A stretch of 64,000 bases of DNA from Odontesthes bonariensis (GCF_027942865.1 NC_134520.1:1734501-1798500); one strand, 5' to 3'. Shown: positions 1 through 11,580, counted from the stretch's first letter. The notes: generated by a model not told the origin, from the letters alone. Translations and numbers: made by a program.

Positions 1-3000
1 TGAGCCCCTGCCCTGTGTGAGCTCCTGCTCTGTGTGAGCTCCTGCCCTGTGTGAGCCCCTGCTCTGTGTGAGCCCCTGCCCTGTGTGAGCTCCTGCTCTT
101 TGTGAGCCCCTGCCCTGTGTGAGCTCCTGCTCTGTGTGAGCTCCTGCTCTGTGTGAGCCCCCGCTCTATGTGAGCCCCTGCTCTGTGTGAGCCCCTGCCC
201 TGTGTGAGCCCCTGCTCTTTGTGAGCCCCTGCTCTGTGTGAGCCCCTGCTCTATGTGAGCCCCTGCTCTATGTGAGCCCCTGCTCTATGTGAGCCCCTGC
301 CCTGTGTGAGCCCCTGCTCTGTGTGAGCCCCTGCTCTGTGTGAGCCCCTGCTCTATGTGAGCCCCTGCTCTATGTGAGCCCCTCCCCTGTGTGAGCCCCT
401 GCTCTATGTGAGCCCCTGCTCTGTGTGAGCCCCTGCCCTGTGTGAGCCCCTGCTCTATGTGAGCCCCTGCCCTGTGTGAGCCCCTGCCCTATGTGAGCCC
501 CTGCTCTATGTGAGCCCCTGCTCTGTGTGAGCCCCTGCTCTGTGTGAGCCCCTGCTCTATGTGAGCCCCTGCTCTATGTGAGCCCCTGCCCTGTGTGAGC
601 CCCTGCTCTATGTGAGCCCCTGCCCTGTGTGAGCCCCTGCCCTGTGTGAGCCCCTGCCCTATGTGAGCCCCTGCCCTGTGTGAGCCCCTGCTCTGTGTGA
701 GCCCCTGCCCTGTGTGAGCCCCTGCCCTATGTGAGCCCCTGCTCTGTGTGAGCCCCTGCTCTGTGTGAGCCCCTGCTCTATGTGAGCCCCTGCTCTATGT
801 GAGCCCCTCCCCTGTGTGAGCCCCTGCTCTATGTGAGCCCCTGCTCTGTGTGAGCCCCTGCCCTGTGTGAGCCCCTGCTCTATGTGAGCCCCTGCTCTGT
901 GTGAGCCCCTGCCCTATGTGAGCCCCTGCTCTATGTGAGCCCCTGCTCTGTGTGAGCCCCTGCCCTGTGTGAGCCCCTGCCCTGTGTGAGCCCCTGCCCT
1001 ATGTGAGCCCCTGCTCTATGTGAGCCCCTGCTCTGTGTGAGCCCCTGCCCTATGTGAGCCCCTGCTCTATGTGAGCCCCTGCCCTGTGTGAGCCCCTGCT
1101 CTATGTGAGCCCCTGCCCTATGTGAGCCCCTGCTCTATGTGAGCCCCTGCTCTGTGTGAGCCCCTGCCCTGTGTGAGCCCCTGCCCTATGTGAGCCCCTG
1201 CCCTGTGTGAGCCCCTGCTCTGTGTGAGCCCCTGCCCTATGTGAGCCCCTGCTCTATGTGAGCCCCTGCCCTGTGTGAGCCCCTGCCCTGTGTGAGCCCC
1301 TGCCCTATGTGAGCCCCTGCCCTGTGTGAGCCCCTGCTCTATGTGAGCCCCTGCCCTGTGTGAGCCCCTGCCCTATGTGAGCCCCTGCTCTTTGTGAGCC
1401 CCTGCCCTGTGTGAGCCCCTGCTCTATGTGAGCCCCTGCCCTGTGTGAGCCCCTGCCCTATGTGAGCCCCTCCCCTGTGTGAGCCCCTGCCCTGTGTGAG
1501 CCCCTGCTCTATGTGAGCCCCTGCTCTGTGTGAGCCCCTGCTCTATGTGAGCCCCTGCTCTGTGTGAGCCCCTGCTCTATGTGAGCCCCTCCCCTGTGTG
1601 AGCCCCTGCTCTATGTGAGCCCCTGCTCTGTGTGAGCCCCTGCTCTATGTGAGCCCCTCCCCTGTGTGAGCCCCTGCTCTATGTGAGCCCCTGCTCTGTG
1701 TGAGCCCCTGCTCTGTGTGAGCCCCTGCTCTATGTGAGCCCCTGCTCTGTGTGAGCCCCTGCTCTATGTGAGCCCCTCCCCTGTGTGAGCCCCTGCTCTA
1801 TGTGAGCCCCTGCTCTATGTGAGCCCCTGCTCTGTGTGAGCCCCTGCTCTATGTGAGCCCCTGCTCTATGTGAGCCCCTGCTCTGTGTGAGCCCCTGCTC
1901 TATCTGAGCCCCTCCCCTGTGTGAGCCCCTGCTCTATGTGAGCCCCTCCCCTGTGTGAGCCCCTGCTCTATGTGAGCTCCTGCTCTGTGTGAGCCCCTGC
2001 TCTATGTGAGCCCCTGCCCTGTGTGAGCCCCTGCCCTATGTGAGCCCCTGCTCTTTGTGAGCCCCTGCCCTGTGTGAGCCCCTGCTCTATGTGAGCCCCT
2101 GCCCTGTGTGAGCCCCTGCCCTATGTGAGCCCCTCCCCTGTGTGAGCCCCTGCCCTGTGTGAGCCCCTGCTCTATGTGAGCCCCTGCCCTATGTGAGCCC
2201 CTGCCCTGTGTGAGCCCCTGCTCTATGTGAGCCCCTGCTCTGTGTGAGCCCCTGCTCTATGTGAGCCCCTCCCCTGTGTGAGCCCCTGCTCTATGTGAGC
2301 CCCTGCTCTGTGTGAGCCCCTGCTCTATGTGAGCCCCTCCCCTGTGTGAGCCCCTGCTCTATGTGAGCCCCTGCTCTGTGTGAGCTCCTGCTCTGTGTGA
2401 GCCCCTGCTCTATGTGAGCCCCTGCTCTGTGTGAGCCCCTGCTCTATGTGAGCCCCTGCCCTGTGTGAGCCCCTGCCCTATGTGAGCCCCTCCCCTGTGT
2501 GAGCCCCTGCCCTGTGTGAGCCCCTGCTCTATGTGAGCCCCTGCTCTGTGTGAGCCCCTGCTCTGTGTGAGCCCCTCCCCTGTGTGAGCCCCTGCTCTAT
2601 GTGAGCCCCTCCCCTGTGTGAGCCCCTGCTCTATGTGAGCCCCTGCTCTATGTGAGCCCCTGCTCTGTGTGAGCCCCTGCTCTATGTGAGCCCCTCCCCT
2701 GTGTGAGCCCCTGCTCTATGTGAGCCCCTGCTCTGTGTGAGCCCCTCCCCTGTGTGAGCCCCTGCTCTGTGTGAGCCCCTGCTCTGTGTGAGCCCCTGCT
2801 CTATGTGAGCCCCTCCCCTGTGTGAGCCCCTGCTCTATATGAGCCCCTGCTCTGTGTGAGCCCCTGCCCTATGTGAGCCCCTCCCCTGTGTGAGCCCCTG
2901 CCCTGTGTGAGCCCCTGCCCTGTGTGAGCCCCTGCCCTGTGTGAGCCCCTGCTCTGTGTGAGCCCCTGCCCTGTGTGAGCCCCTGCTCTGTGTGAGCCCC

Positions 3001-3014
3001 TGCTCTGTGTGAGC
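1..3014. repeat. 17-bp satellite/minisatellite array, about 177 copies
   Basis: Continuous head-to-tail array of a 17-bp unit, TGAGCCCCTGCYCTRTG, from the window edge to about 3014. Most variation is confined to two positions (CTC/CCC and GTG/ATG), plus a rarer CTCCCC variant, a TTTG variant and a few GAGCTCC units. One strand is C-rich and the other G-rich. Because 17 is not a multiple of 3, the translation repeats every 51 bp as a 17-residue peptide, so open frames here are artefacts. The array starts before the window and ends about 0.9 kb upstream of the uck2 start codon. Confidence 0.97.
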
Positions 3015-3924
3015 CTGCTGTCAGGGCTGTAAAACAGGAGTGTCTTCTCCTTCTGATGGCTCCGTCTGTGCCTAACGATCATACAGCCTCTGTTAGCAGA
3101 GCAGCTAGCTCCATATAAAACCTGCCAATGCAGCACCGGTTGTGTGGAGATGTGAACTTGTTTGTTTGTGCTTTTGAATGAGGAACAGACTTTCAAAATT
3201 ACACTTCATTTATTTATAAATTCTGCCAAAGTAAGCCTGTGCATGCTGACAAAGATGCTGCTTCCAGGCTTTTCTGCTGGCCTCTTCTTTTCGCCACCTT
3301 GTTTATTGCAGACGGGTCTAAATAGATGAGGTATTGACTGACACCAAACAGCCACCTCTGCAGACCTCTGGCTATGAAAGCTCATCTGTCATTCTTGAGA
3401 TGCTGTAAAAAAAAGAGTTAATATTCACACGTGTCTATAATGTTCAGCCTCCTGTTCTCCCAGTCCATGGAGCACTGAGCAGCCTATCTGACATTAAAGA
3501 ACGCCTTTCAGTGGGAGAATCTTTTCCCTCCGAGCAGCTGCAGTGCTGATGCTCCACACACTCCACGCGCATGCCAGTGGCGCAGTGCACGGGCCTGCCG
3601 GGCTCTGGAAGGAGTTCATCCGGTGATGCAAGTGGCAGCAAATCGTTGAAATGGTCCTGCAGAGCTGCATTTGATTTGATCTTGAAGGAGAAGAAAGGCA
3701 ACTTTTCTCGCTCGTGCTTTTCAAAATAAAGCTGCGCTACACAAACAATCAGACAGATACATATCCAATGTGAGTGTACTGTCCAACTGAAGGTCTCAGA
3801 GAAGCCATCAGCGCTTCCTTTAACCTGACGTCACCAGCAGCATCTCCATCAGCCGCACCGTCATCAAAGGGGAGGAGCGCGCACAGCCCGCGTGTCAGAG
3901 GCTGCATCGCCCCGCAGATGAAGC
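3015..3924 (+). promoter_or_regulatory. uck2 upstream/5' flanking region
   Basis: Non-repetitive sequence between the satellite and the uck2 start codon. The last 150 bp are GC-rich and hold a perfect palindromic CRE at 3826-3833. I saw no TATA box. The transcription start cannot be placed from sequence. Short open frames here lack any recognisable protein features. Confidence 0.4.
3826..3833. promoter_or_regulatory. CRE-like palindrome TGACGTCA
   Basis: Full 8-bp consensus for CREB/ATF binding, about 92 bp upstream of the uck2 ATG, inside GC-rich sequence. Only the motif is seen; use in vivo is inferred from position. Confidence 0.4.
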
Positions 3925-6205
3925 ATGACGGGCGGCAGCGAGACAAAGCCAGGTGACCACGGCGAGCATGACGGCGATACCCGGCAGCCTTTCCTCATTG
4001 GTGTGGCCGGGGGGACCGCCAGCGGCAAGGTGGGCTTCTGCATCAGAGTGCACACATCTTTTCTCTCATTTCTCTCATTTCTCTGTTTGATAGCGCTGTC
4101 TCACACCGGGTGTGTGATCAATGAAGGCGCAGAATCCATTTGATTTTGACGGCGTGTAAAACAGATGATGCGCACTTTAATTTCTCAGGGTATTTGTCCC
4201 AGGTGTCTTCTGTACTGGGTCCACAGAACTGATTGTGTGATGGAGTAATGCATTCTGCCCTGTCACACACGTGCACTGTAAATGAGAGTTTTAGATGGTG
4301 AAAAGCAGTGAGGTGCACAGATATCTGCCCAGGGTCAGAGTATGAAGATGAGTGGGAATTATGATGAGCATCAGCTGTGCAGGGTAGAGGGGCTAAAAGG
4401 TCATGGAATGGCAGACAAAAGCAACGCCTTTAAAGCTCAATAACTCCTCAGCACTGCCAAATGAAGCTTAATGTAGTTTTCTGAATAATATGTTCATTTT
4501 TCTTTCCTCTTGCTGTTTTTTCTGGAGCTGCTAACATCATTCATTGTTTCAGTTAAGCATCGCTCCAGCTTGCTCTTTGGCTTTGCAATCGTGTCTTTTG
4601 TGCCATGGTTGACTAAATAAATGCACTATCATTCTAAAACATGCAGCCTGTAGTTGGCATCCTCTGTTTGGAAGTTCAGAAAGAGATGCATTATACGTGG
4701 TGTAGTGCTGAGTCCACGCAGCAGACGGCTGTTTGTGGGTTCCATTTCCTGATCTCATGCCCCTGTTGTCTGAACCGCTCACAGAAGCACCTGCTCTCCC
4801 AGATGTTATCTGAACAGGGAGTCAACTGCACTTCTTTGTTTTGTATATCTGTCTGCTGGGAACAGATGGAAAGAAGTTAAAACAGGAGCTGACTTGGTAA
4901 TGGAACACGCTGTGTTTGGGTGCCACATGGACCCTGAGGGGCTGGGTGTGAATGAAAGTTGGTGTCATCTGATCACACAACCATTCGGGGTGCTTAAATG
5001 AAACCATTGGGGGAAATCGATAACAGGCCGTGAAGTTCATCATCCCACTTGTTGGTGTTCACGTCTGCTAAGTCATCAGTGTGCAGCAAGATCATGGAGC
5101 TGCTGGGCCAGAACGAGATCGACCACCACCAGCGGCAGGTGGCCATCCTGAGCCAGGACAGCTTCTACAAGGTCCTGACCCCAGAGCAGAAGACCAAGGC
5201 TCTGAAGGGCCAGTTCAACTTTGACCACCCAGGTACCCTCGCCGTGTCCACTTGTATCATTATTACAGTGAAACTGAGAACTGCTGTTGCCCTGACGGCT
5301 GAACTTTGTTTAGTAAGGAGCCATTCCAAGAAGTCTTTTTTTATTTTTGTACTTTGTTTTGTCTAGATGCCTTTGACAATGACCTCATAATCACAACCCT
5401 GTGGGACATCAAAGAGGGCAAAACGGTCCACATCCCTGTTTATGACTTTGTTTCTCATTCCAGGTGACTACAGACATCACACCTCGTCCATACGACCTTG
5501 GGTTACTTGAAAGGCGCTATATAAAACCAAGTCATTATTATTATTATTATTATACACACAACACTGAACGATATTAGCCAGTTTCAACCTGTGTGTTCTA
5601 AAATAAGTCGCAATGCAGCAGACCTGATGTTCACTTTGGTTAATTGATATATCTTTTCATATCATCTTCAGCAAATGTTGCACCAGTGGCTTTAAGTGTT
5701 TGCTCTTGTTTCTGATGCCTTCTGCATGGCAGGAAAGAGGAGACTGTAACTGTGTATCCTGCTGATGTGGTGCTGTTTGAGGGCATCCTGATGTTCTATT
5801 CTCAGGAGATCCGAGACCTTTTCCAAATGAAGCTGTTCGTGGACACCGACGCAGACACGCGTCTGTCGCGGAGAGGTGATGTTAATTCTTATGAACTCTA
5901 GAAGATCCTTTAAAAAAAATAAAAAGGTGTTTGGCATTTTAGGAAAGCCCCGAAATGGAAAGGAAGAGGAAAGAGATTTTGTCCAAACGCAGCAGAAATG
6001 CAACCAAATCTTAGCTCACTACTTAGCCGGGTCGGTGTATGGCAAAGGTACAGCCTGAAGCCAACTTTTCAGTGTTAACTAAGTCACCTTAATAACTTTA
6101 ATAACCTGCTCCAGAGCTGGTTCCCTCTGTGGGTCCAACTTAAATCTGCTGCCATCTTTTCACTCCTTCTTTCCTTAATGAATTTCTGCAGCCCTGTTCC
6201 ACTGG

Positions 6206-6244
<39 letters not shown>

Positions 6245-8340
6245 CCTTATTAGCGCAATGGAAACGGTGTGCTGAAACGGAGCTGACTTTTTCTTTACAG
6301 AAGTGTCCCTCACATTTCACTTGGCTTCGCAGTGCCATCCCTTTGTGTTGCCACAGCTTCCAGGCTGGTCCCCTGGGAGGCAGGAGCTACTGAACCCAAA
6401 TGCAGTTCTGTGTACATCGCAAAATTTAGAGCTTCACAGGCTAAAACTTTTTTTAACAAATACTACTTCAAACAAAAAAAACGGGTTTGGACTTAAAGGA
6501 TAACTGCGGTATTTTCAACATTAAGCCTCTTTTCTGAGTCGTCTGCAATGTTTTAGAACCCCCCTCACCGCTTTTTTGATGTTTACTGCTGTCTCCGGTA
6601 TTTGCCTAATTTTGATTCATCTCAACCTGCTTCAGAATGGCAAGTCATGCACATGTCTACAAAGGTCCGTAAAAGCACCATAAACGTCCGTTTTCAAAAT
6701 AATCAACTCACCGGAGTGGTTACTGGTGTGCACTGGTAATCCATATCAAATTTCGTTGCGAAAAGTTGCTTCTGTCGTGTTTTATTTGGCAGCTCGTTCA
6801 TGCTCGCACTATTTTCTTAGCCACCTCACAGCTGTGGATAAACTTCCGCTCAGCAGTTGAATCTGACTTGCTATACTCCACACCACTTGATGGCGGACTA
6901 ATATCAACGAACATCCAGTCTTCAATAGAACTCAATGGGATTTACAAAATGTCAAATAAAACACGACAGAAGCAACTTTTCGCCACGAAATTTGATCTGG
7001 ATTACCAGTGCACACCAGTAACCACTCCGGTGAGTTGATTATTTTGAAAACGGACGTTTATGGTGCTTTTACGGACCTTTCTAGACATGCGCATGACTTG
7101 CCATTCTGAAGCAGGTTGAGAAGAATCAAAATTAGGCAAATACCGGAGACAACAGTAAACATCAAAAAAGCGGTGAGGGGGGTTCTAAAACATTGCAGAC
7201 GACTCAGAAAAGAGGCTTAATGTTGAAAATACCGGAGTTATCCTTTAAGTTCTGCTCATGGATCTGTGCAACAGTCAGAATGTTGTGGACAAAGTTCCAC
7301 TCATTATGACGTAAACTCGGATTGGAAAATAAGTAAGCTATTTTTTTTCTTCAGGGTTGTTTAAATTGATCAGATCTAAAGTGTCCGAACTCTGACGTGC
7401 AGCTGTTGCGTCAGAACTGAATCGGCTGTGGGTTTTGTGGAGCTAGCTAACCCAGAGTTTGTCGTGTTTGTTCATGAACCAAACTCGGAGCACTTCTGTT
7501 TCTTTTCCCTCAGTGCTGCGGGACATAACTGAACGCGGTCGAGACTTGGAGAGCGTTCTAGCGCAGTACATCACCTTTGTCAAACCTGCGTTTGAGGAGT
7601 TCTGCCTGCCGGTGTGTGCATTCTCTTCTCGTTGGGATGGTGGCAGCTCTGAACACTTGGTCATCATCTAACTTTTCTCCTTTTCCCCCTCTATCTGATG
7701 CTGTGCAGACCAAGAAATACGCCGACGTGATAATACCCAGAGGCGCTGACAACATTGGTGAGTATCGTTGGTGCATTTGGTCTGAGACGTGTATCAATCG
7801 CACCAAGTTACAGACTCAACAGCGTTATCTTGAAGGATGCAGCTGTGAATTCTGCCCTTGAAAATAAGGAAGCAAGACAACGACAGAGCGACATTAATGT
7901 GATTTGTGAAAAGAGGAATTCAAAAGAAGCTGCGAAAGAAAGCTGAACATTAGTCAAACAGACTGAGGTGGGACGCCTGTCCCGGGGTGGGACGCCTGTC
8001 CTGAGCCAGTTAGTCTCACTGCGTGTGAAGCTTCAGATTTTCTGTAAACAAATATCCAGGTGCTCAATGTTAGATCTGCTGTAAGTTATTTTTCCTTTGA
8101 TGGGTTATCCAAAGCTCCCTTTCCAGACGGGCATTCATTCATAGCTTAATGAAAAGAGATTTAAATGCTGTAAGTCACCCTGATTACCCAATGCCTTTCT
8201 TTCTCACTACAGTTGCTATAAATCTGATTGTTCAGCACATCCAAGACATTCTGAACGGCGGTCTGACCAAGCGGCTGAATGGGTGGTTCAGCAGCTACGG
8301 AACAACCAAGAACCTGGAGTCCAGCAGTCGGCCTCACTAA
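3925..8340 (+). CDS. uck2: Uridine-cytidine kinase 2 (7 coding exons, 259 aa)
   Basis: Phosphorylates uridine and cytidine to UMP and CMP with ATP in cytosolic pyrimidine salvage. Exons with GT/AG borders and consistent phase: 3925-4029, 5073-5232, 5367-5463, 5733-5875, 7514-7611, 7709-7757, 8213-8340; the sum is 780 nt. The product has the P-loop GGTASGKS (about residues 29-36), split over exons 1 and 2, then [73 protein letters not shown] and the ending ESSSRPH. The [16 protein letters not shown] stretch and [10 protein letters not shown] are nearer UCK2 than UCK1. The length matches human UCK2 (261 aa). The ATG at 3925 was chosen because it gives a short variable N-terminus before the kinase core. 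Intron 4 holds a palindromic TTAA element. Paralogue a or b cannot be decided. Confidence 0.95.
5525..5553. repeat. (ATT)n microsatellite in uck2 intron 3
   Basis: Short run of TTA triplets within intron 3, next to a stretch resembling the degraded 3' tail of a fish LINE (GCGCTATATAAAA type). Too short to classify further. Confidence 0.5.
6204..6240. repeat. poly(T)/poly(A) tract in uck2 intron 4
   Basis: T7 followed directly by about 28 A. Simple sequence, possibly the tail of an old retroposon, but no body could be recognised upstream. Confidence 0.7.
6497..7244. mobile_element. Palindromic non-autonomous DNA transposon with TTAA target site (748 bp)
   Basis: Both arms read AGGATAACTGCGGTATTTTC inward, and they remain nearly complementary over about 300 bp each. 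The element is flanked by TTAA at 6493-6496 and 7245-7248. The TTAA duplication fits the piggyBac or Kolobok superfamilies; the AGG start fits piggyBac poorly. It has no transposase. It lies in uck2 intron 4 and leaves both splice sites intact. Open frames read through it are palindrome artefacts. Confidence 0.85.
7968..8003. repeat. Short tandem duplication in uck2 intron 6
   Basis: Two consecutive copies of GGTGGGACGCCTGTCC. Minor local duplication with no visible function. Confidence 0.6.
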
Positions 8341-9474
8341 AGCTCAGCACTCTTCCACAGAGAGGAGGAAACATTCGCTTGAATGCGCAAAATGTGCTCT
8401 CCGGCGTCGCTTCTGCGTCACACGCGGCAGGAAACCAAACGGCCTCCCTTTGGTGTGCTCGGGCTGACGGAACCCGTAACAACAGGGAGGCTCTGTTTAA
8501 GCAGTTTGATTCTGTTCTTCTTCTTAGCTTGTGTATTGTATGATGTTGAAGCTAATTTAAAGCTAAAGCTGCTTGCCTTCAGCGCAGCATTGAGATGGAA
8601 AAACAAAGTAAGTTTCAGCTCCCTGGTGACACTGGTGCCGTGACGCGCGGTTTAAAGGCAGGGCTGTGGTTCCCTCTACCAATGCAATCTGACTTTTTTT
8701 GTCTTCCACGCGCCATCAAACATCATATTCGAACTTCAACAAGTTGATTTTGAAATAATGTGAAATGCTGTCCTGTCGTGCCTAAGCTGTACATGCTTTT
8801 TTTTTATGTTAATGGAATTATTAGTTAGTAGATTAATGAAATATCAGATTTCCACCTTAATTTATCTGATACACATCTCCATTGATTTGACTTAAAATGT
8901 TAGGAAGAATGATTATGCTGTGAAATATAGGCTAAGGGTTAGTTTTCTTTGATTCCCGGAACCATGAAGCACTCGGATCCAAATGTTTTCAGTTCAAATG
9001 TGCATTAAGCTGTAAAACCACATTGAGTCGGATATGCCTACTGTGAAAATGCTTTGTATGTTTTATTCATGCAGCTTTCTTTCTGTATTCCCATTCCCTG
9101 TTATAAAGTTCTCAGGTACTGGTTGTTTGCTGTGTCGCTTTAAAAAGCCTTTAACTTGCTCTGTCATCACTTTGAGGTTAGACAAAGTTTTTTATTTTGA
9201 AGTGAGAGTAAAGTGCCAGATCCTGTTTCCTGCAGTAGGTGTGACCCGGACCTGATTCCATCTGAGCAGCAGATACTGGGAGGCAGTCGGCCCTTCCACA
9301 GTCTTATATCTGTGTACAGCTTGTGATTCATGATGTCGGCTGTGTCCCAAATCTACAACATTTACAGATCGACATGTAAAACAACTTCTCCATCCAACTG
9401 ATTTATTTTTTCAGTATATTCACAAAGATTCAAGAAAAATGTCGACTTGGGACTATTTGAGTCAGCAAACAATG

Positions 9475-9480
9475 AATAAA
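9475..9480 (+). terminator. Candidate uck2 polyadenylation signal AATAAA
   Basis: Located about 1.1 kb after the uck2 stop codon, in AT-rich sequence with no competing gene on this strand. 8341-9480 would then be a 3' UTR; I see nothing else in it. An earlier weaker signal could be used instead. Confidence 0.4.
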
Positions 9481-9768
9481 TAAATGTGAAAAGCCTTAAA
9501 TTATTGTGCTGTCGATGGAAACTGTGCTCCCATAATGCAACAGAACAGGAAGTGGATAGCAGTTCAGCTTGTTTATCATTTTAAACCCGTTTATTTCACA
9601 GACTTATGGAAATGGGCAGTACCTTCTGTGGACTGAACTGGTATTGTCTTAATTTAAAAAAAATAAAAAAGGCAAAACATTTGATTTGTTGAATCATATG
9701 AAGTGAAAGCTCAAACTGCAGATTTATTTCCTTTCATTCAGATGAGTCTCATACTTTGACAGAAACAC

Positions 9769-9774
9769 TTTATT
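9769..9774 (-). terminator. aatf polyadenylation signal (AATAAA on minus strand)
   Basis: TTTATT on the plus strand, about 180 nt beyond the aatf stop codon. A normal position for a short 3' UTR. No genomic A-tract of a recent retrocopy follows it on the minus strand. Confidence 0.6.
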
Positions 9775-9955
9775 CACACATACTCCTGAGCTGTAAGCTC
9801 TGTTCTACAGAAGTGAGCATGTTGTTTTACTCCCATCAGGTCTCTGTGCAGCCACAGTGAGGCGCTCCTGCTGATGGAGGAGCGGAGCAGAGCCCCGTCT
9901 CCCTCCACCTGCTGCCTGTGGAGATGCTTCACCCAAAAGCCTGGGGCTTCCCCCT

Positions 9956-11554
9956 CTAACATCCCTCCCTGGCAGAGGCCTTCTGATCAAACAGGCTGCG
10001 GTACAGTTCACTGCGGGCCTCCTCGCTCACTGAGCTGTGGTCCACAGGCGCCATGAAATGGACCAGCTTGCTGTGGATGTGGTATCGGACTTTCCGCCCC
10101 TTACTGGCTTTGGTATCCACCTTCTTCTTGATCTTGCTGCGCAGCTTCTGGATGGCCAGCCACTGCCTGCCCATGGCTACCTGACTGTTTGGGTCAGCTG
10201 CACTGGTCCTGCGCTCAATCAGCTCTCTTAGGAGCTGGTGGTAGAAGTCGTCGTCATCAAATATGTCCTCGTCCAGATCTTTCAAATGAGTGTTTGACTT
10301 CAGTTGCTGCTCTGCCACCTCTCCCTCTGAGAGGACATCCTCCGCCAGCACGGCAGGCGCCTCCTTTTTCCCCAAGATCCTGTACTCGGAGCGCCGGGTC
10401 TGCGTGCGCCGCAGCAACCGCTCTTTGTCCATCAGCACCTGCTCCACCTGGGTCAGAATGTTCCTTTCAAATGCCCCGAAACCTTTGCTGCTCTTGCCCA
10501 CACTCAGCCTGGTTTTGTCGTGCCACTTCTGCAGTGTGGAGCTACAGTAAGGCTGGAAAGCAGCAAAGCGTTTGGCCATGAAGTCTGGGTACTGCGCCAT
10601 CTCCAGTTTCCGTTTGGGCGCTCCAGAGCCCTGAGCCGCCGGCTCTTCCTCTTCGTGCTCCTCGCTGTTCATCTCCTCGTCTCCGCTCTGAGCTCGTGCC
10701 TGCCCTCCGGCGACGGTTCTGGTGTCTGCGTTCTGGAACAGCAGCTGGTCATGCAGCTCCAGCAGGGACCTTTGGAGAGCTTTTAAAGCCTTGTGAGAGT
10801 TCTTCAGCGCCCCCGCCAGCTCAGCTCCATCCCTCCTCTTGAACTCTGGAAGGGTCCCTGGTTGTGGAAGCTGGTTGGCCGTCACCAGAGCTTTCTGGAT
10901 TTTGATTCGACCCTCGAGCAGCTGGTCCCACAGGTCCAGCTGGTCCTTCACAGCCTTCCCTTTCCCAACCTCCTTCTCCACTTCATCTTTGGAAAATGTG
11001 CAGACGACTGTGCCTTCCATCTCATCATCACCCGAGTCGTCATCTTCTTCGCTTCCTTCGGAGTCCTCAGCACTGACTCCCAGATGATCCATGCCCGCAG
11101 TCAGTTTGTAGAAGTCCAGCACCCGAGGAGAGCCCACGCCAGAGCCCTGCATGTGAGATGCTGATGCATCACTCCCCAGCAACTCCTCCTCATCATCATC
11201 TGAACTCTTTTCATCAGCCTCGTGATCCTCCACACAATCCTCTTCTTCATCTTCAATCTTATCGTTCACATCATCATCATCATCATCATCATCCTCCCTG
11301 CCAGGTCCTTTACAGTCCATCAGCAGCTGTTGGCGGGACACTGGCTTCCCCACATACCGTCTGTCTGTGTCTGAGAGCAGCGCTGTGTTGTGTTTCCGCA
11401 GAACACTGAGGCCGCTTCCATCGTCCGCCTCGTCCCCGCTGAAACTCGCTGTTACTCGGGCTTTGGTCGCCTCGTCAGCATCATCTTCTGGATCTGCAAA
11501 CTTCGGCAAAGGATTCAACAAATCCTCCAACTCTTGTGAGAACGAGCTCGTCAT
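9956..11554 (-). CDS. aatf: AATF/Che-1 (Traube), intronless, 532 aa
   Basis: Nuclear/nucleolar factor needed for small-subunit rRNA processing and for RB- and p53-linked transcription. Seen: N-terminal LEDLLNPLPKFADPEDDADE, then DTDRRYVGKP, a long Asp/Glu-rich region including an eight-Asp run coded by a GAT/ATC repeat near 11270-11300, KNSHKALKALQRSL, KRKLEMAQYPDFMAKRFAAF, LQKWHDKTRL, GFGAFERNILTQ, MDKERLLRRTQT, LKDLDEDIFDDDDFYHQLLR and MGRQWLAIQKLRSKIKKK, ending in ELYRSLFDQKA. Order and length match the whole vertebrate family (N-terminal AATF domain and C-terminal TRAUB domain). The start is the ATG at 11554; the frame is open seven codons further to a GTG, which is not a credible start. 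The human gene has many introns as I recall, so a single exon is notable. No frameshift or stop is present, so it is probably functional. Confidence 0.95.
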   Translation of the reverse strand: MTSSFSQELEDLLNPLPKFADPEDDADEATKARVTASFSGDEADDGSGLSVLRKHNTALLSDTDRRYVGKPVSRQQLLMDCKGPGREDDDDDDDDVNDKIEDEEEDCVEDHEADEKSSDDDEEELLGSDASASHMQGSGVGSPRVLDFYKLTAGMDHLGVSAEDSEGSEEDDDSGDDEMEGTVVCTFSKDEVEKEVGKGKAVKDQLDLWDQLLEGRIKIQKALVTANQLPQPGTLPEFKRRDGAELAGALKNSHKALKALQRSLLELHDQLLFQNADTRTVAGGQARAQSGDEEMNSEEHEEEEPAAQGSGAPKRKLEMAQYPDFMAKRFAAFQPYCSSTLQKWHDKTRLSVGKSSKGFGAFERNILTQVEQVLMDKERLLRRTQTRRSEYRILGKKEAPAVLAEDVLSEGEVAEQQLKSNTHLKDLDEDIFDDDDFYHQLLRELIERRTSAADPNSQVAMGRQWLAIQKLRSKIKKKVDTKASKGRKVRYHIHSKLVHFMAPVDHSSVSEEARSELYRSLFDQKASAREGC

Positions 11555-11574
11555 GACTAAAAGTTCATACGCCA

Positions 11575-11580
11575 CACGTG
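11575..11580. promoter_or_regulatory. E-box CACGTG just upstream of aatf
   Basis: Perfect E-box about 21 nt upstream of the aatf ATG. Suggests USF/MYC-type control, which would suit a ribosome-biogenesis gene. Motif seen; function inferred. Confidence 0.3.

Noticed and set aside
1-3014. CRISPR-like array
   Set aside because: Direct 17-bp repeats without spacers in a vertebrate-type genome; it is a satellite.
2801-3196. 131-codon open frame with a 17-residue peptide repeat
   Set aside because: It is the 17-bp satellite read in one frame; stops are absent only because the unit lacks them in that register.
6178-6393. Short ORF with poly-Lys
   Set aside because: Runs through a poly(A) tract in uck2 intron 4; no family resemblance.
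11554-11575. Extended aatf N-terminus starting at 11575
   Set aside because: That codon is GTG; the family N-terminus begins close to the ATG at 11554.
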